Positions 8,215 to 16,381 of a DNA stretch of 64,000 bases are shown here, piece after piece; within the stretch, counting starts at the first letter, position 1, and every line of letters starts with the position of its first letter. The DNA lies in assembly GCF_014323705.1 (NCBI RefSeq), contig NZ_JABVEC010000009.1, positions 124,001 through 188,000 on the forward strand. Reading direction: 5' to 3'. This DNA comes from Actinomadura alba. Lineage in GTDB: Bacteria > Actinomycetota > Actinomycetes > Streptosporangiales > Streptosporangiaceae. Made by a program: the position numbers and the translations under genes. The notes beneath the pieces are model-generated. The model was not told the DNA's origin and ran no database searches. It saw only the letters and a list, made by a program, of their open reading frames with translations.

Positions 8215-8646
8215 CTACCGATCCCCGTAGTTCCGAAGATCGACCGCCGCCGTCTGATGTGACGTGGACTCGAACTCGATGGAGTTCTGGGTGACCGGCA
8301 GGCAGGCGATGGCCTCCCTCACCGCGAGGGGCATCTCGCTGACCGACGTGCCGGCATGGTCCAGCTCATCGCGCCACACGATGGTGCCGCTGGCCTCGTC
8401 GCGTTCGGCGTGGGCGACCACGGGCCCGTACAGGTAGTAGCAGCCGAGCCACGAGAGTTGGCAGCTCTGAATGGCGCCGCCCGTGCCGCCGATCGCGTGA
8501 ATCGCCTCCGTGACGGCCCGAATCGCGCCCGCTGGGTCGGACGTCACGCCGCACCCACCACGCTCCAGATCCGGCGTGGCCACCTGCCATGAGAAGAGCC
8601 GGGGAGGCTCCCACAATTGTTTGGCATACACGTACGTCTCCGACAT
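8215..8646 (-). CDS. Cassette gene A, copy 2 (unknown small protein)
   Basis: The 143-residue product begins MSETYVYAKQ and carries the shared blocks WEPPRLFSWQV, GCGVTSD, CQLSWLGCYYLYG, VVAHAERDE, GTIVWRDE and VREAIACLP. It is about two-thirds identical to copy 1 by eye. The start is the ATG at 8646; a GTG five codons further in matches the proposed start of copy 1. It leads the minus-strand arm of cassette copy 2 and is divergent from the XRE gene at 8773. No family was recognised; the aromatic CYYxYG segment is the best search handle. Confidence 0.65.
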   Translation of the reverse strand: MSETYVYAKQLWEPPRLFSWQVATPDLERGGCGVTSDPAGAIRAVTEAIHAIGGTGGAIQSCQLSWLGCYYLYGPVVAHAERDEASGTIVWRDELDHAGTSVSEMPLAVREAIACLPVTQNSIEFESTSHQTAAVDLRNYGDR

Positions 8647-8724
8647 TGAGGAGTGGCGATTCGGTTACGCCTAGTGAATCGGCCCTGGATACCGCACGTC
8701 ACCGTGATACGGAGAGATGAGGAC

Positions 8725-8743
8725 GGATGCGCACTGCGTATCC
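8725..8743. promoter_or_regulatory. Palindromic operator candidate of cassette copy 2
   Basis: GGATGCGC-ACT-GCGTATCC is an inverted repeat with one mismatch, 29 bp upstream of the XRE start. It matches the perfect dyad of copy 1 in sequence and in position, which supports a binding site for the nearly identical HTH domains of the two regulators. Confidence 0.5.
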
Positions 8744-8772
8744 GCGGTTATCCCGCGAGAGGTGCACGCGAC

Positions 8773-9258
8773 ATGCCTGCCGATGACAAGGCCCGCCTCG
8801 GCGCCCGGCTACGTAAAGAGCGCAAGGACCGTGGTCTGGTCGTCGAGGACCTGGCCGAGGAATTCCGGAAAGTCGCACCCGAGCGGATCAGACAACGCCT
8901 GCCCAAACTCAAAGATCTTCAACGCATGATCCGCGGATGGGAAGCCGGCGAACACAAACCAGGTGAGCAGTACCGCCTGCTGTACAGCCGCGCATTCCGC
9001 ATGGACGAGGAAGAGTTGTTCGGCCACGATGGTCAGAGCTTCGACGACTGGGAGGTGCCGTCTGGTCCGTACGGAGGTTGCTTCAGGGAGATGCCGCCTG
9101 TCCATGATGAGCAGGACGAGGTGGAACGTCACGCATGGATGCTGTCTGAGGTCTACCAGGTAACTCCCCCAGCAGCTCAGCCTGCCTTCTGGTGCCAGAC
9201 TTCCCGATGGGGCACAAAGCCCCTCGGACGACAGGCACCCGGCGCGGATTCCGGCTGA
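8773..9258 (+). CDS. XRE-type HTH protein, cassette copy 2 (lacks fused TPR tail)
   Basis: The 161-residue protein begins MPADDKARLGARLRKERKD and is nearly identical over its first 85 residues to the copy 1 regulator, including RQRLPKLKDLQRMIRGWEAG. After residue 95 the sequence differs and ends within 70 residues. A longer frame starts at 8653, but the ATG at 8773 matches copy 1. The TPR-like part normally fused to such an HTH is encoded separately at 9323 in another frame. The split may be an old frameshift or a genuine two-gene arrangement. It probably binds the palindrome at 8725. Confidence 0.7.
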   Translation: MPADDKARLGARLRKERKDRGLVVEDLAEEFRKVAPERIRQRLPKLKDLQRMIRGWEAGEHKPGEQYRLLYSRAFRMDEEELFGHDGQSFDDWEVPSGPYGGCFREMPPVHDEQDEVERHAWMLSEVYQVTPPAAQPAFWCQTSRWGTKPLGRQAPGADSG

Positions 9259-9322
9259 TCATGGCCTGGACCTACCCTGGCATCAGTCCGGGCTCCTGAA
9301 AGTCCTGGGAGAGGAGGAAGAC

Positions 9323-10375
9323 ATGCTGACCCGGCGTAGGTTCGCCGTGATCACCGGTACGGCGCTCACAGCCCATGCCTGGCGACTGCTGGATGAACCT
9401 TCCCCCGCCCTGGGAGCCGCCACCCGAGACAGCGGCCATGTCTCCGATGCGGTGATGTCGCTGGTAGAGGACACCGTTGCCCGTGCGCAGCAGCTCGATG
9501 ACCAGCAAGGCGGCGGATCCGCCCTCGGATGGGTCGTCGACCAGTTCCGTGCGGTCTCCCGGATGCTCCGCCACGACCGCTACGACGCCCAGACGGGTCG
9601 ACGGCTCTGTGCCACGCTCGCCCAGTTCGCGCAGACTGCCGGATTCATGGCCCACGACACCGGACGCGACGGCGAAGCACAACGCTGGTACCTAATTGGG
9701 CTTCGTGCCGCCCACACCGCAGACGACCACGGTTTGGCGGCCAGCATCCTCAGCTTGATGAGCAACCAGGCCGCCAGCCGCCGCGAAACGAACGACGCAC
9801 TCCAGCTCGCCTCGGCCGCCGAACAAGCCGCTGCGCAGGCCCCCGCGGTTGTCCAGGCCCTCATCGCCGCCCGGAGTGGTCTCGCCTACGCCTCAGCAGG
9901 AGACCTCTCCGGTTTTCGGCGCAGCCGCGACCACTGCCTCACCAAGTTGGCAATGGCCAAGCAGCCGGCCGATGTCCCCCGCTGGGCCGGCTATGCCAGC
10001 CCAACCGAACTGGACGCTATCGCCGGACGCGGTCTGGTCATGCTCGCCCAGCGCATACCTGCGCGCCGAACGCCGCTTCTCGCCGAGGCAGAACAACTGC
10101 TGTACGACAGAGCCTTCACCGACCTTCACGACATCCCCCAACGATCGGCGCTACGGCACGGTGCTTGGCTGGCGATCGCCCACGTACAAGCGGGAGATCT
10201 CCCCCAAGCCATCAACGCCGGGCGCAGCGCCCTCACCCGCCTACCCGGCGTCACCTCCACTGGAAGCATCAGACTGCTGCGGCAACTCCGCGTCGACCTC
10301 GCCCCTCGGGCACACCGAGAACCCACGATACGTGCCTTCGTAAACGATCTCGACCAGCAGCTTCCGGTCGGCTGA
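9323..10375 (+). CDS. TPR-like regulatory domain protein, partner of the HTH protein
   Basis: The 350-residue product starts with MLTRRRFAVITGTALTAHAW, the sequence that usually links the HTH to the TPR-like part in fused actinobacterial XRE regulators, followed by helical repeats with SALGWVVDQFRAVSRML, TGRRLCATLAQFAQTAGFMA and GLRAAHTADD. No HTH is present. It has its own strong ribosome binding site (GAGGAGG, 6 bases from the ATG), so it can be translated independently. The RRRF stretch plus hydrophobic segment resembles a Tat signal but is found in cytoplasmic fused relatives, so export is doubtful. It probably acts with the preceding HTH protein. Confidence 0.65.
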   Translation: MLTRRRFAVITGTALTAHAWRLLDEPSPALGAATRDSGHVSDAVMSLVEDTVARAQQLDDQQGGGSALGWVVDQFRAVSRMLRHDRYDAQTGRRLCATLAQFAQTAGFMAHDTGRDGEAQRWYLIGLRAAHTADDHGLAASILSLMSNQAASRRETNDALQLASAAEQAAAQAPAVVQALIAARSGLAYASAGDLSGFRRSRDHCLTKLAMAKQPADVPRWAGYASPTELDAIAGRGLVMLAQRIPARRTPLLAEAEQLLYDRAFTDLHDIPQRSALRHGAWLAIAHVQAGDLPQAINAGRSALTRLPGVTSTGSIRLLRQLRVDLAPRAHREPTIRAFVNDLDQQLPVG

Positions 10376-10430
10376 GCTCGCATTCCTTCTTCGTACCCTT
10401 GAGGTCCTTGCCGACTACGCCACGGGCTCA

Positions 10431-10778
10431 TCGAAGCCCGCTACGGAGACGATCACATCGCGATGAGCGTCTTCTCCTTCGACGACCAGATGCTAGGAAG
10501 AGACCGGCGTGGACATCGAGATCACCGGCCTGGTCGGAGTGTTCACCACGCCCGAGCACATCGTCGAGTACCGCAAGGGCAAGAAGACAATCGAGGTCCG
10601 CCAACCGGTCAACATCTGCTTGCACGCCCGGCCGACCGGCGGGCACCCGACCACGACGGACGAGGCGTCCGAAGTGCACTGGGTGACGCCAGCGGACCTC
10701 GGCTCCTACGAGATCCATCCGGCACTACGTCGGCGCATCGAGCACGGCCTGAACAAAGTGGAGCCACACGTCGACTAG
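10431..10778 (+). pseudogene. Fused remnant: end of an XRE/PLD-like gene joined to a 5'-truncated NUDIX gene
   Basis: Bases 10431-10495 match the XRE/PLD-like gene of cassette copy 4 (58445-58508) at about 94%, encoding IEARYGDDHIAMSVFSFDDQML. At about 10496 the sequence jumps into a NUDIX gene, starting at EETGVDIEITGLVGVFTTPE, and continues to its normal stop, closely matching the intact NUDIX protein at 28780. The first half of the NUDIX gene with most of the catalytic box is gone. A start at the GTG at 10509 could give an 89-residue fragment without catalytic residues. The junction records a deletion in a lost cassette. Confidence 0.75.
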
Positions 10779-10894
10779 CGATCTCGCGGTCCGACCGGGT
10801 TCGAGCCACAGAAAGGCCCGCTCGTGCAGCGCGGCATCGCCGTCGCCTCAGCCTCGGCCGTGATCCGCGGGAAGGCCGGATGTCGTGTCCGCAT

Positions 10895-11353
10895 TCAGTC
10901 GTAGTATCCGGGCCGGGCGACCAGGACGGACTGGAAGTAGTACCCCTGCTCCTCGTCCGGATTCTCGTCCTCGACGAAGGGCCGCCACAACGCGAGGAGC
11001 ACCCCCAGCGCCGTGTAGCCACGGCCGCCCTCGTCCTCCTCCAACTCGGTCAGTGCGCCGAGCCGCTCGACGACCTGAGCGGCAGGCGTGCGCAACAGGT
11101 CGATGCCCCGATATTCGACCGCGACCGGACCGTACGGCCGGTGTACCTGGACGGCTTCGACGGTCCCGCCCGGGGCGGTCTCCACCTCGATCGACATGCC
11201 GCTCTCGTAGTGGGCGGTTCCCCGGGTCGGCACGCCCTGCTCGGCGGGCGGCCGGTAACCGGGAATCGTACGCAGCGCCGCCTCCGCCGCATCGATGGTC
11301 ATGCCGATCCGGACGGGACCCACACCCTCCGGGGGCGTGGCTTCAAGGATCAT
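10895..11353 (-). CDS. Hypothetical protein, 152 residues
   Basis: The start at 11353 (MILEATPPEGVGPVRIGM) was chosen because GGGGGGAGG lies just upstream; longer frames upstream are compositionally unlike a protein. The N-terminal part (PEGVGPVRIGMTIDAAEAAL) resembles the opening of small actinobacterial proteins that start with a 'pgtGIGPIRLGM' motif, and the middle has beta-strand character. It ends with GYYFQSVLVARPGYYD. No signal peptide or membrane helix is seen. It stands alone between the NUDIX remnant and a dyad-containing intergenic region. Function unknown. Confidence 0.65.
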   Translation of the reverse strand: MILEATPPEGVGPVRIGMTIDAAEAALRTIPGYRPPAEQGVPTRGTAHYESGMSIEVETAPGGTVEAVQVHRPYGPVAVEYRGIDLLRTPAAQVVERLGALTELEEDEGGRGYTALGVLLALWRPFVEDENPDEEQGYYFQSVLVARPGYYD

Positions 11354-11747
11354 TTTGCCTCCCCCCGTACATGTCAGGTCTGGCCGGTTAGCCGGTCGCT
11401 GCGGGCCTGTACAGCGGCAAGATCGCACAGCTGCTGCCGTGCATGCCGGGCTACGGCGCCGGTACGACCGCGTTCCTCGAGCTGAAAACGGTCGGCTTGG
11501 AGCTTCGGAGCGGGGTTGTAATCGCGCGGGTGCTCTCTTGCTCCGTGGATGTGGAACCGTGGGAAGTCCCATCATCCCGGCTCAGAGAGCACCCGCGTCT
11601 TCATGTCCAGGCCCTGAACCAGCGACTGCTCGGTGGATCAAGGCTAGTGAGTGTTTGAGAAGTTGATCTCGGTCGGTTGCGCTACGTGATCTTCGAGGCC
11701 GGTTTGTGGAGGCTTGCTGGGGTGTCTCGTGAACCTCGTTACCTGGT
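11354..11747. other. Intergenic region with a 14-bp inverted repeat
   Basis: No convincing gene is present. CGCGGGTGCTCTCT (11525-11538) is repeated in inverted form as AGAGAGCACCCGCG (11584-11597), with 45 bases between. The arms are perfect. A short plus-strand frame (11443-11658) covers the area but has no ribosome binding site. It could be an insertion-sequence end, a small-RNA hairpin or a terminator region; nothing decides between them. Confidence 0.4.
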
Positions 11748-13094
11748 TCAGCGGAAGCGCGGGTCGTTCCCGGCGCGGGTGTCGACGGTCAGGGACATCG
11801 CGCGGGCGATGGAGCCCCAGGAGACGTAGGAGAAGTTCGTGGCATCGCGGTCGGTGTCCACGTCAGGCCCGGTCTCGGGCTCGTCGTGCGTGACGAGGAG
11901 GCCCTGCCGGTGGTCGCCGACGGGGCGGTTCGTCACGGCGAGCCCGTCGGAACCGTTGATGTCGTCGACGCCGTCGACGCCCTTGACCTGGAAGCTCCCC
12001 AACGCATGGTTCGCGCCCTGGCGCTCGTAGACCGCGAACGTGTCGTCGCCCTGGCTCGACACGAGCACGTACCCGGTCGAGCCGGGCCCGTAGTAGATGT
12101 CGACGCCCTCGGCGTCGGCGGAGAGCAGATTGCCGCCGTAGCCCTTGGCGTTCGGGTCGACCGGCTGGCACTCCTCGGTCTCGCTGTCGAAGACGTCGTG
12201 GATCCCGAAGTCCTTGACCCGGTCGAGGAGCTTCGGCTGGCCGCCCGAGCCGAGCGGCAGCTGCAGCCGCCACAGGCCGACGTCCTCCTGCGCGGCGTAG
12301 AGCACGCCCGACGCCTGGTCCACCGTGACGCCCTCGAATTGCGGCAGGACGCCCGGCTCCTCGCAGGGAACCCAGGTCGTCCCGTCCGGCAGCGGGAAGG
12401 TGCCCGGCATGGTGCGCCGCTGGATGTCCGTGTAGCCGAGCTTGCCGCCGGTCTCGACGATCCGCGCGGTCGCGATGGTGGTCGCCCCCTCCTGGGTGAC
12501 GACGGCGTACGTCTCGCCGGCCCGCGGCTGCCAGATGGAGAGGCCGTACGCGGTGTGCTCCTCGTCGACGGCCTCACGGTCGGGGTTGAAGAGGAAGCTC
12601 TGGTCGGCCGCGGTGACCTCGGTCAGCGGGGTACGCGCCGCCGTGCCGGCCGAGTCGATGACGAAGAACCGGATCTGGTCGTTGTAGCGGTCCGAGACGA
12701 CGGCGACGTCGACCTTGCGACCCGCCAGGCTGACGCCGTACGCGATGTCGACGTTGTTGTACCGACCCACTGCGGTGTCGACCCGCGGCGCCTCGGTGGC
12801 GGGCAGCGACTGGAGCTCGCGCGAGCCCCTGTCGTAGACGCGGAGGCCACCCTCCTTGGCCGTCACGATCACCAGCGACTTTCGGGAGTCCGCCGGGTGG
12901 ACCCAGATGGCCGGGTCGTCACCGGAGGCGTTCCCGCCGGCCTCGTCGTCGTACAGAATCGGGGTTTCGTTGTCCGTGGTCACGACCGCGGGCTGCCCGG
13001 TGGCGGCGCGGGCGCCCGCGTATGCGTGGGTTGGGGCGAGCAGCGCGGCGACGACTGCGCCCACAGTCACTGCGGCGTTCAGTGTGTACTTCAT
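11748..13094 (-). CDS. Secreted beta-propeller phytase
   Basis: The 448-residue protein has a signal peptide (MKYTLNAAVTVGAVVAALLA with a cut near AYA-GA) and the repeated blades of beta-propeller (3-)phytases, which release phosphate from inositol phosphates using calcium. Typical pieces are GDDPAIWVHPADSRKSLVIV near residue 60, AKEGGLRVYD, YNNVDIAYG, FEGVTVDQASGVLYAAQEDV near residue 255, and GNLLSADAEGVDIYYG near residue 325. The acidic calcium-binding residues of the family are kept. It is monocistronic, and the TetR gene upstream has the same orientation. It probably scavenges phosphate outside the cell. Confidence 0.9.
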   Translation of the reverse strand: MKYTLNAAVTVGAVVAALLAPTHAYAGARAATGQPAVVTTDNETPILYDDEAGGNASGDDPAIWVHPADSRKSLVIVTAKEGGLRVYDRGSRELQSLPATEAPRVDTAVGRYNNVDIAYGVSLAGRKVDVAVVSDRYNDQIRFFVIDSAGTAARTPLTEVTAADQSFLFNPDREAVDEEHTAYGLSIWQPRAGETYAVVTQEGATTIATARIVETGGKLGYTDIQRRTMPGTFPLPDGTTWVPCEEPGVLPQFEGVTVDQASGVLYAAQEDVGLWRLQLPLGSGGQPKLLDRVKDFGIHDVFDSETEECQPVDPNAKGYGGNLLSADAEGVDIYYGPGSTGYVLVSSQGDDTFAVYERQGANHALGSFQVKGVDGVDDINGSDGLAVTNRPVGDHRQGLLVTHDEPETGPDVDTDRDATNFSYVSWGSIARAMSLTVDTRAGNDPRFR

Positions 13095-13206
13095 GGCCGC
13101 AAACGTGCGGCACGGAGATTGCCGCAGATATTACCGGCGGTTGCCATAGGTAAAATTCAGCGGCGGTAACCGCTGAATTTTCCCGATTTGGGTTCAAACA
13201 CTCACC

Positions 13207-13269
13207 AAGACGGAACAGACGCCACAAGCGCCCCATCGCTCGTCAGACATCGTCGCCGTCCACGCTTAC
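13207..13269 (-). pseudogene. Scrap of cassette gene A under the 3' end of tetR
   Basis: These 63 bases align without gaps to 57661-57723, inside gene A of cassette copy 4, with about 10 differences. The gene A reading frame is not preserved. Bases 13243-13269 now encode the last residues of the TetR protein (VSVDGDD and stop). A cassette fragment has therefore been captured as the C-terminus of an unrelated gene, or the TetR gene was inserted into a decaying cassette. Confidence 0.55.
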
Positions 13270-13848
13270 CCCGGTGCCGACCTCGTACGAGCGCACCAGG
13301 CGGGCCAGTTGCCGGCCCGCCGCCTGCAGTGGTTCCTCGCTGCGGTCGACCTGGGCCTTGACTTCGGCACCTTCCAAGGCACTGATGATGGTGGTCGCCA
13401 GTTCCCGGGCGCTCTGGGTGCGGAAGCCGCAGCGCAGCAACTTGTCGGAGACCAGCTGATCCCAGCTGCGCAGTGCTTCCGCACACGCCTGCTGGATCTC
13501 TGAGTCGGTGCCGAGCGTCTCCAGGGCCGCTGCGGTGAGTGGGCAGCCGTCGATCCAGCCTGACTCGCGCAGTTCCTCGGCGAGCTGCCGGGCGCAGGCG
13601 TTCACCGCCTCCGCCGGGTCCTCCTCGCTTTCCAGCGCCTTCCGGAGGAGCGTCGCGAAATCCTCGCCGCCGTGCTTGATCGCTGCCACGGCGACCGCCT
13701 CCTTGCCGCCGGGGAAGAAGTGGTAGACGGAGCCGAGAGTGGCCTGCGCCTCTTGGGCGATCTGCTTGATTCCCGTGCCGACGTAACCCTGCCGCTGCAG
13801 GAGGCGAGCTGCGGCGACGACGATCCGGTCCCGGGTGCTGGTCTGCAT
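13243..13848 (-). CDS. TetR/AcrR family repressor
   Basis: The 201-residue protein has a TetR HTH in the first 50 residues (IVVAAARLLQRQGYVGTGIK, then LGSVYHFFPGGKEAV), the form seen in the LmrA/YxaF subgroup, and a helical C-terminal ligand domain (DGCPLTAAALETLG). It is divergent from the imine-reductase-like gene at 13960. Two direct copies of TAGAGCGTTCGTT lie between the two starts and are probable operators, so TetR should repress both genes until a ligand binds. Its last residues overlap a scrap of cassette gene A. Confidence 0.88.
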   Translation of the reverse strand: MQTSTRDRIVVAAARLLQRQGYVGTGIKQIAQEAQATLGSVYHFFPGGKEAVAVAAIKHGGEDFATLLRKALESEEDPAEAVNACARQLAEELRESGWIDGCPLTAAALETLGTDSEIQQACAEALRSWDQLVSDKLLRCGFRTQSARELATTIISALEGAEVKAQVDRSEEPLQAAGRQLARLVRSYEVGTGVSVDGDDV

Positions 13849-13873
13849 GCGGTCACCGTACCGGGCAACTGAG

Positions 13874-13934
13874 TAGAGCGTTCGTTCCAGGGCTATGGTA
13901 CGTTTCCGATGCCGCTCTGGATAGAGCGTTCGTT
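13874..13934. promoter_or_regulatory. Two direct repeats, probable TetR operators
   Basis: TAGAGCGTTCGTT occurs at 13874-13886 and again at 13922-13934, 48 bp apart from start to start, between the divergent TetR and oxidoreductase genes. It resembles one half of the TAGAACG/CGTTCTA type of sites bound by LmrA-like TetR proteins. The second copy lies 25 bp before the oxidoreductase start, where binding would block transcription. Confidence 0.6.
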
Positions 13935-13959
13935 TTAGTGATTAGGTGGAGGCCTCGGC

Positions 13960-14844
13960 ATGAGCAGCAGTACCAAGCAGTCGGTCACCGTCATCGGACT
14001 CGGCCCCATGGGCCAGGCGATGGCCACGGCCTTCCTGGACCGTGGGTACGCGGTCACCCTGTGGAACCGCACCGCTTCCCGCGCGGATGCCCTGGTGGCC
14101 CGCGGCGCGGTGCTCGCACCGAGTGTCGAGAAGGCCCTCGCCGCCAACGAGGTGGTGATCCTCAGTCTCACGGACTACTCGGCGATGTACGACGTGCTGA
14201 AGCCCGCCGCGACGGCGCTGACCGGCCGGGTCCTGGTCAATCTCAGCTCCGACACCCCCGAGCAGGCCCGGGCCGCTGCCCGCTGGGCGACCCAGCGTGG
14301 CGCCGTGCACCTCACCGGCGGCGTCACCGTACCGCCCTCCGGCATCGGGCAACCCGAATCGTCCACCTTCTACAGCGGCCCGCGCGAGGCGTTCGAGAAG
14401 CACCGGACCGTGCTCGAAGTCGTGACCGGCCGGACCGACTACCGGGGGGAGGACCCGGGACTCGCCGCGCTCTTCTACCAGATCGGCATGATCATGTTGT
14501 GGACCCCCATGGTGAGCTTCTGGCAGATGATCGCCCTCGCCCACGCGAACGGCCTGGCAGCGGCCGACATCCTGCAGCACGCCACTGACACTGCGAACTC
14601 GCTGCCCGGGTTCTTCACCTTCTACGCCGAGCGCATCGATGCCGGCAACCACCTCGGCGACGTAGACCGCCTGGCCATGGGGATGGCCAGCATCGAGCAC
14701 GTCCTGCATACCAACGCCGACTCGGGCGTCGACACCTCCCTTCCGGCCGCGGTCGCCGACCTCTTCCGGCGCGGCATGGACGCCGGCCACGCCGCAGACA
14801 GCTTCTCCAGCCTGGTGGAGCTCATGAAGAAGACCGCGGCATAG
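13960..14844 (+). CDS. NAD(P)-binding oxidoreductase, imine reductase / beta-hydroxyacid dehydrogenase family
   Basis: The 294-residue protein opens with a Rossmann fold (VTVIGLGPMGQAMATAFLDR, then VTLWNRTASRADAL) that prefers NADPH, as suggested by the Arg-Thr-Ala-Ser after the second strand. The C-terminal half is the all-helical dimerisation domain of the family (FYQIGMIMLWTPMVSFWQM). The motif GGVTVPPSGIGQPES is typical of imine reductases rather than 3-hydroxyisobutyrate dehydrogenases, and the catalytic Lys of the dehydrogenases is not evident. It probably reduces a cyclic imine or an aldehyde-like substrate. It is divergent from TetR and likely under its control. Confidence 0.85.
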   Translation: MSSSTKQSVTVIGLGPMGQAMATAFLDRGYAVTLWNRTASRADALVARGAVLAPSVEKALAANEVVILSLTDYSAMYDVLKPAATALTGRVLVNLSSDTPEQARAAARWATQRGAVHLTGGVTVPPSGIGQPESSTFYSGPREAFEKHRTVLEVVTGRTDYRGEDPGLAALFYQIGMIMLWTPMVSFWQMIALAHANGLAAADILQHATDTANSLPGFFTFYAERIDAGNHLGDVDRLAMGMASIEHVLHTNADSGVDTSLPAAVADLFRRGMDAGHAADSFSSLVELMKKTAA

Positions 14845-14875
14845 CCGCACTTACACGACGAGAAATTCACCGCCG

Positions 14876-14945
14876 TCGGATGGCGCGGACGGCGCGCCCG
14901 CTTCGCCGTCTCGGGCAGGGGAAGGCCCGGACGACGTCGTACGGC
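14876..14945 (+). pseudogene. Scrap of cassette gene B, inverted
   Basis: These 70 bases match the minus-strand sequence of gene B of copy 4 (near 57248-57312), with two perfect blocks of 26 and 36 bases. Here the fragment lies on the plus strand, opposite to all intact cassettes. It begins right after the oxidoreductase gene and has no start or stop of its own. Together with the gene A scrap at 13207 it brackets the TetR/oxidoreductase pair. Confidence 0.65.
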
Positions 14946-15061
14946 CCAGGACCCGCCGGGACGGCCCACTCCTCCAGCAGCCCCTCCCGGATCGTGTACG
15001 TACGAAGCTGCGTCGTCCTCGCCATCACACCTCTGTCAGCCGGTCGGGTCCGGGTCGTGCG

Positions 15062-15661
15062 CTACCGGGTGGTGCGTGTTCGCAGGTGTGCTCGCTCGCC
15101 TTGCGGTCCGAAGAGGACGAGTGTTTCGACAGGGTGGCCGTCGGCTGATCCGAGCCAGTGCGGCAGTGCGGTGTCGAACTCGGCGGCCTCTCCGGGTGAC
15201 AGGACCAGGTCGCGGTCGCCGACCACCAGCCGGAGCCGTCCATTGAGGACGTACACCCATTCGTATCCGCCGTGCGTCTGCGGCGTTGGTTCCGCCGGTT
15301 CCGGGCGGCTCGGGATGAGCATCTTGAATGCCTGCACTCCGCCCGCGCGGCGGGTGAGCGGGATGAACGTCATGCCGTGGCGGTGGATCGGCTGCAGGTG
15401 GATCCGTGGGTCACCCGTTCGGGGAGCGCCGACGAGGTCGTCGAGAGGCACCCCGTACACGCGGGCCAGCGGCAGCAGCAGTTCCAGAGTGGGCCGCCGT
15501 CCGCCGCTTTCCAACCGTGACAAGGTGCTTTCCGACGTCCCGGTCGCCGTCGACACGTCGGCCAGGGTCAATCGGCGCTGCTTGCGCAGGGCGCGCAACT
15601 GGGGGCCGACCGCGTTCAGCACCTGGTCCGTCTCCTCCGCCATGACGCCCGATCTTGCCAT
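15062..15661 (-). CDS. XRE-cupin transcriptional regulator
   Basis: The 199-residue protein has an N-terminal HTH (VGPQLRALRKQRRLTLADVS, then GTSESTLSRLESGGRRPTLE) and a C-terminal cupin domain (EWVYVLNGRLRLVVGDRDLV and LSPGEAAEFDTALPHWLG) that would bind a small ligand. The start may be the ATG at 15661 or the one at 15643, six codons later; neither has a strong ribosome binding site. It is divergent from the methyltransferase gene at 15734, 72 bp away, and probably regulates it together with the downstream DinB gene. Confidence 0.85.
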   Translation of the reverse strand: MARSGVMAEETDQVLNAVGPQLRALRKQRRLTLADVSTATGTSESTLSRLESGGRRPTLELLLPLARVYGVPLDDLVGAPRTGDPRIHLQPIHRHGMTFIPLTRRAGGVQAFKMLIPSRPEPAEPTPQTHGGYEWVYVLNGRLRLVVGDRDLVLSPGEAAEFDTALPHWLGSADGHPVETLVLFGPQGERAHLRTRTTR

Positions 15662-15733
15662 AGCGGCAATTTTTCGTGCCAGTCGCGGTGGCTTGGCGCC
15701 AGGGTGGTGCGCAATCGATCCTGCGAGGAGAGC

Positions 15734-16381
15734 ATGGCCACTCACAATCAAGCCGCCCGCTTCTGGGACGAGCACTACAGCCGGCGCGCCGCCGAGTCGT
15801 CGGCCGCGAAGGTGAACCCAAGACTGGCGGAGATTGCCGGACTGCTGCCCCTGGGCACCGCGCTGGACCTCGGCTGCGGAGCAGGAGGAGACGCTCTCTG
15901 GCTGGCCGGCCGGGGCTGGCGGGTGACCGCGGTCGACATCTCCGCGTCAGCCGTACACTCGCTCCAGCAGCGAGCAAGCCGAGCCGGTGTGCCCGTCACC
16001 GCGCTCTGCGTCGACCTCGCCGAAGAATTCCCCGCTGGAACCTTCGACCTGGTTTCCGCGCAGTACCTGCACACACCGTTCGCCCTGGACCGCACACGCG
16101 TGCTGCGGACCGCCGCGAAGGCGGTGAACCCAGGCGGTCGGCTGGCCGTCGTCGACCATGGCTCCACCGCGCCGTGGTCCTGGAACCAAGACCCCAACCT
16201 CCACTACCCGACGCCCCGGGAAGTGGCCACGGAACTGGCCCTCGACTCTGCCGAATGGTCAATCGAACGCGCGGACACCCCGCAACGGCAGGCCACCGGC
16301 CCCGCAGGCCGCACAGCCACCGTCGTCGACCACGTCCTGGTCATTCGCCGAGCGCAAGCAGATCCGGAGGGACGGCGATGA
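15734..16381 (+). CDS. SAM-dependent methyltransferase, class I
   Basis: The 215-residue protein carries the SAM-binding motif I ALDLGCGAGGDALWLA near residue 47, the acidic end of strand 2 (VTAVDISASAV), and motif III as GGRLAVVDHG. It belongs to the small methyltransferase_25/TPMT-like group that includes tellurite- and toxicant-modifying enzymes, but the substrate is not readable. The ATG at 15734 has GAGGAG 5 bases upstream. Its stop overlaps the ATG of the following DinB-family gene (ATGA), so both are translated together, probably under control of the divergent XRE-cupin protein. Confidence 0.85.
   Translation: MATHNQAARFWDEHYSRRAAESSAAKVNPRLAEIAGLLPLGTALDLGCGAGGDALWLAGRGWRVTAVDISASAVHSLQQRASRAGVPVTALCVDLAEEFPAGTFDLVSAQYLHTPFALDRTRVLRTAAKAVNPGGRLAVVDHGSTAPWSWNQDPNLHYPTPREVATELALDSAEWSIERADTPQRQATGPAGRTATVVDHVLVIRRAQADPEGRR

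Noticed and set aside
11525-11597. 14-bp inverted repeat as the ends of an insertion sequence
   Set aside because: Only 45 bases lie between the arms and no transposase is nearby, so I list it only as a repeat.
11886-13169. 427-residue plus-strand frame across the phytase gene
   Set aside because: It mirrors the phytase codons; the minus-strand gene has a signal peptide and family motifs, while this frame has none.
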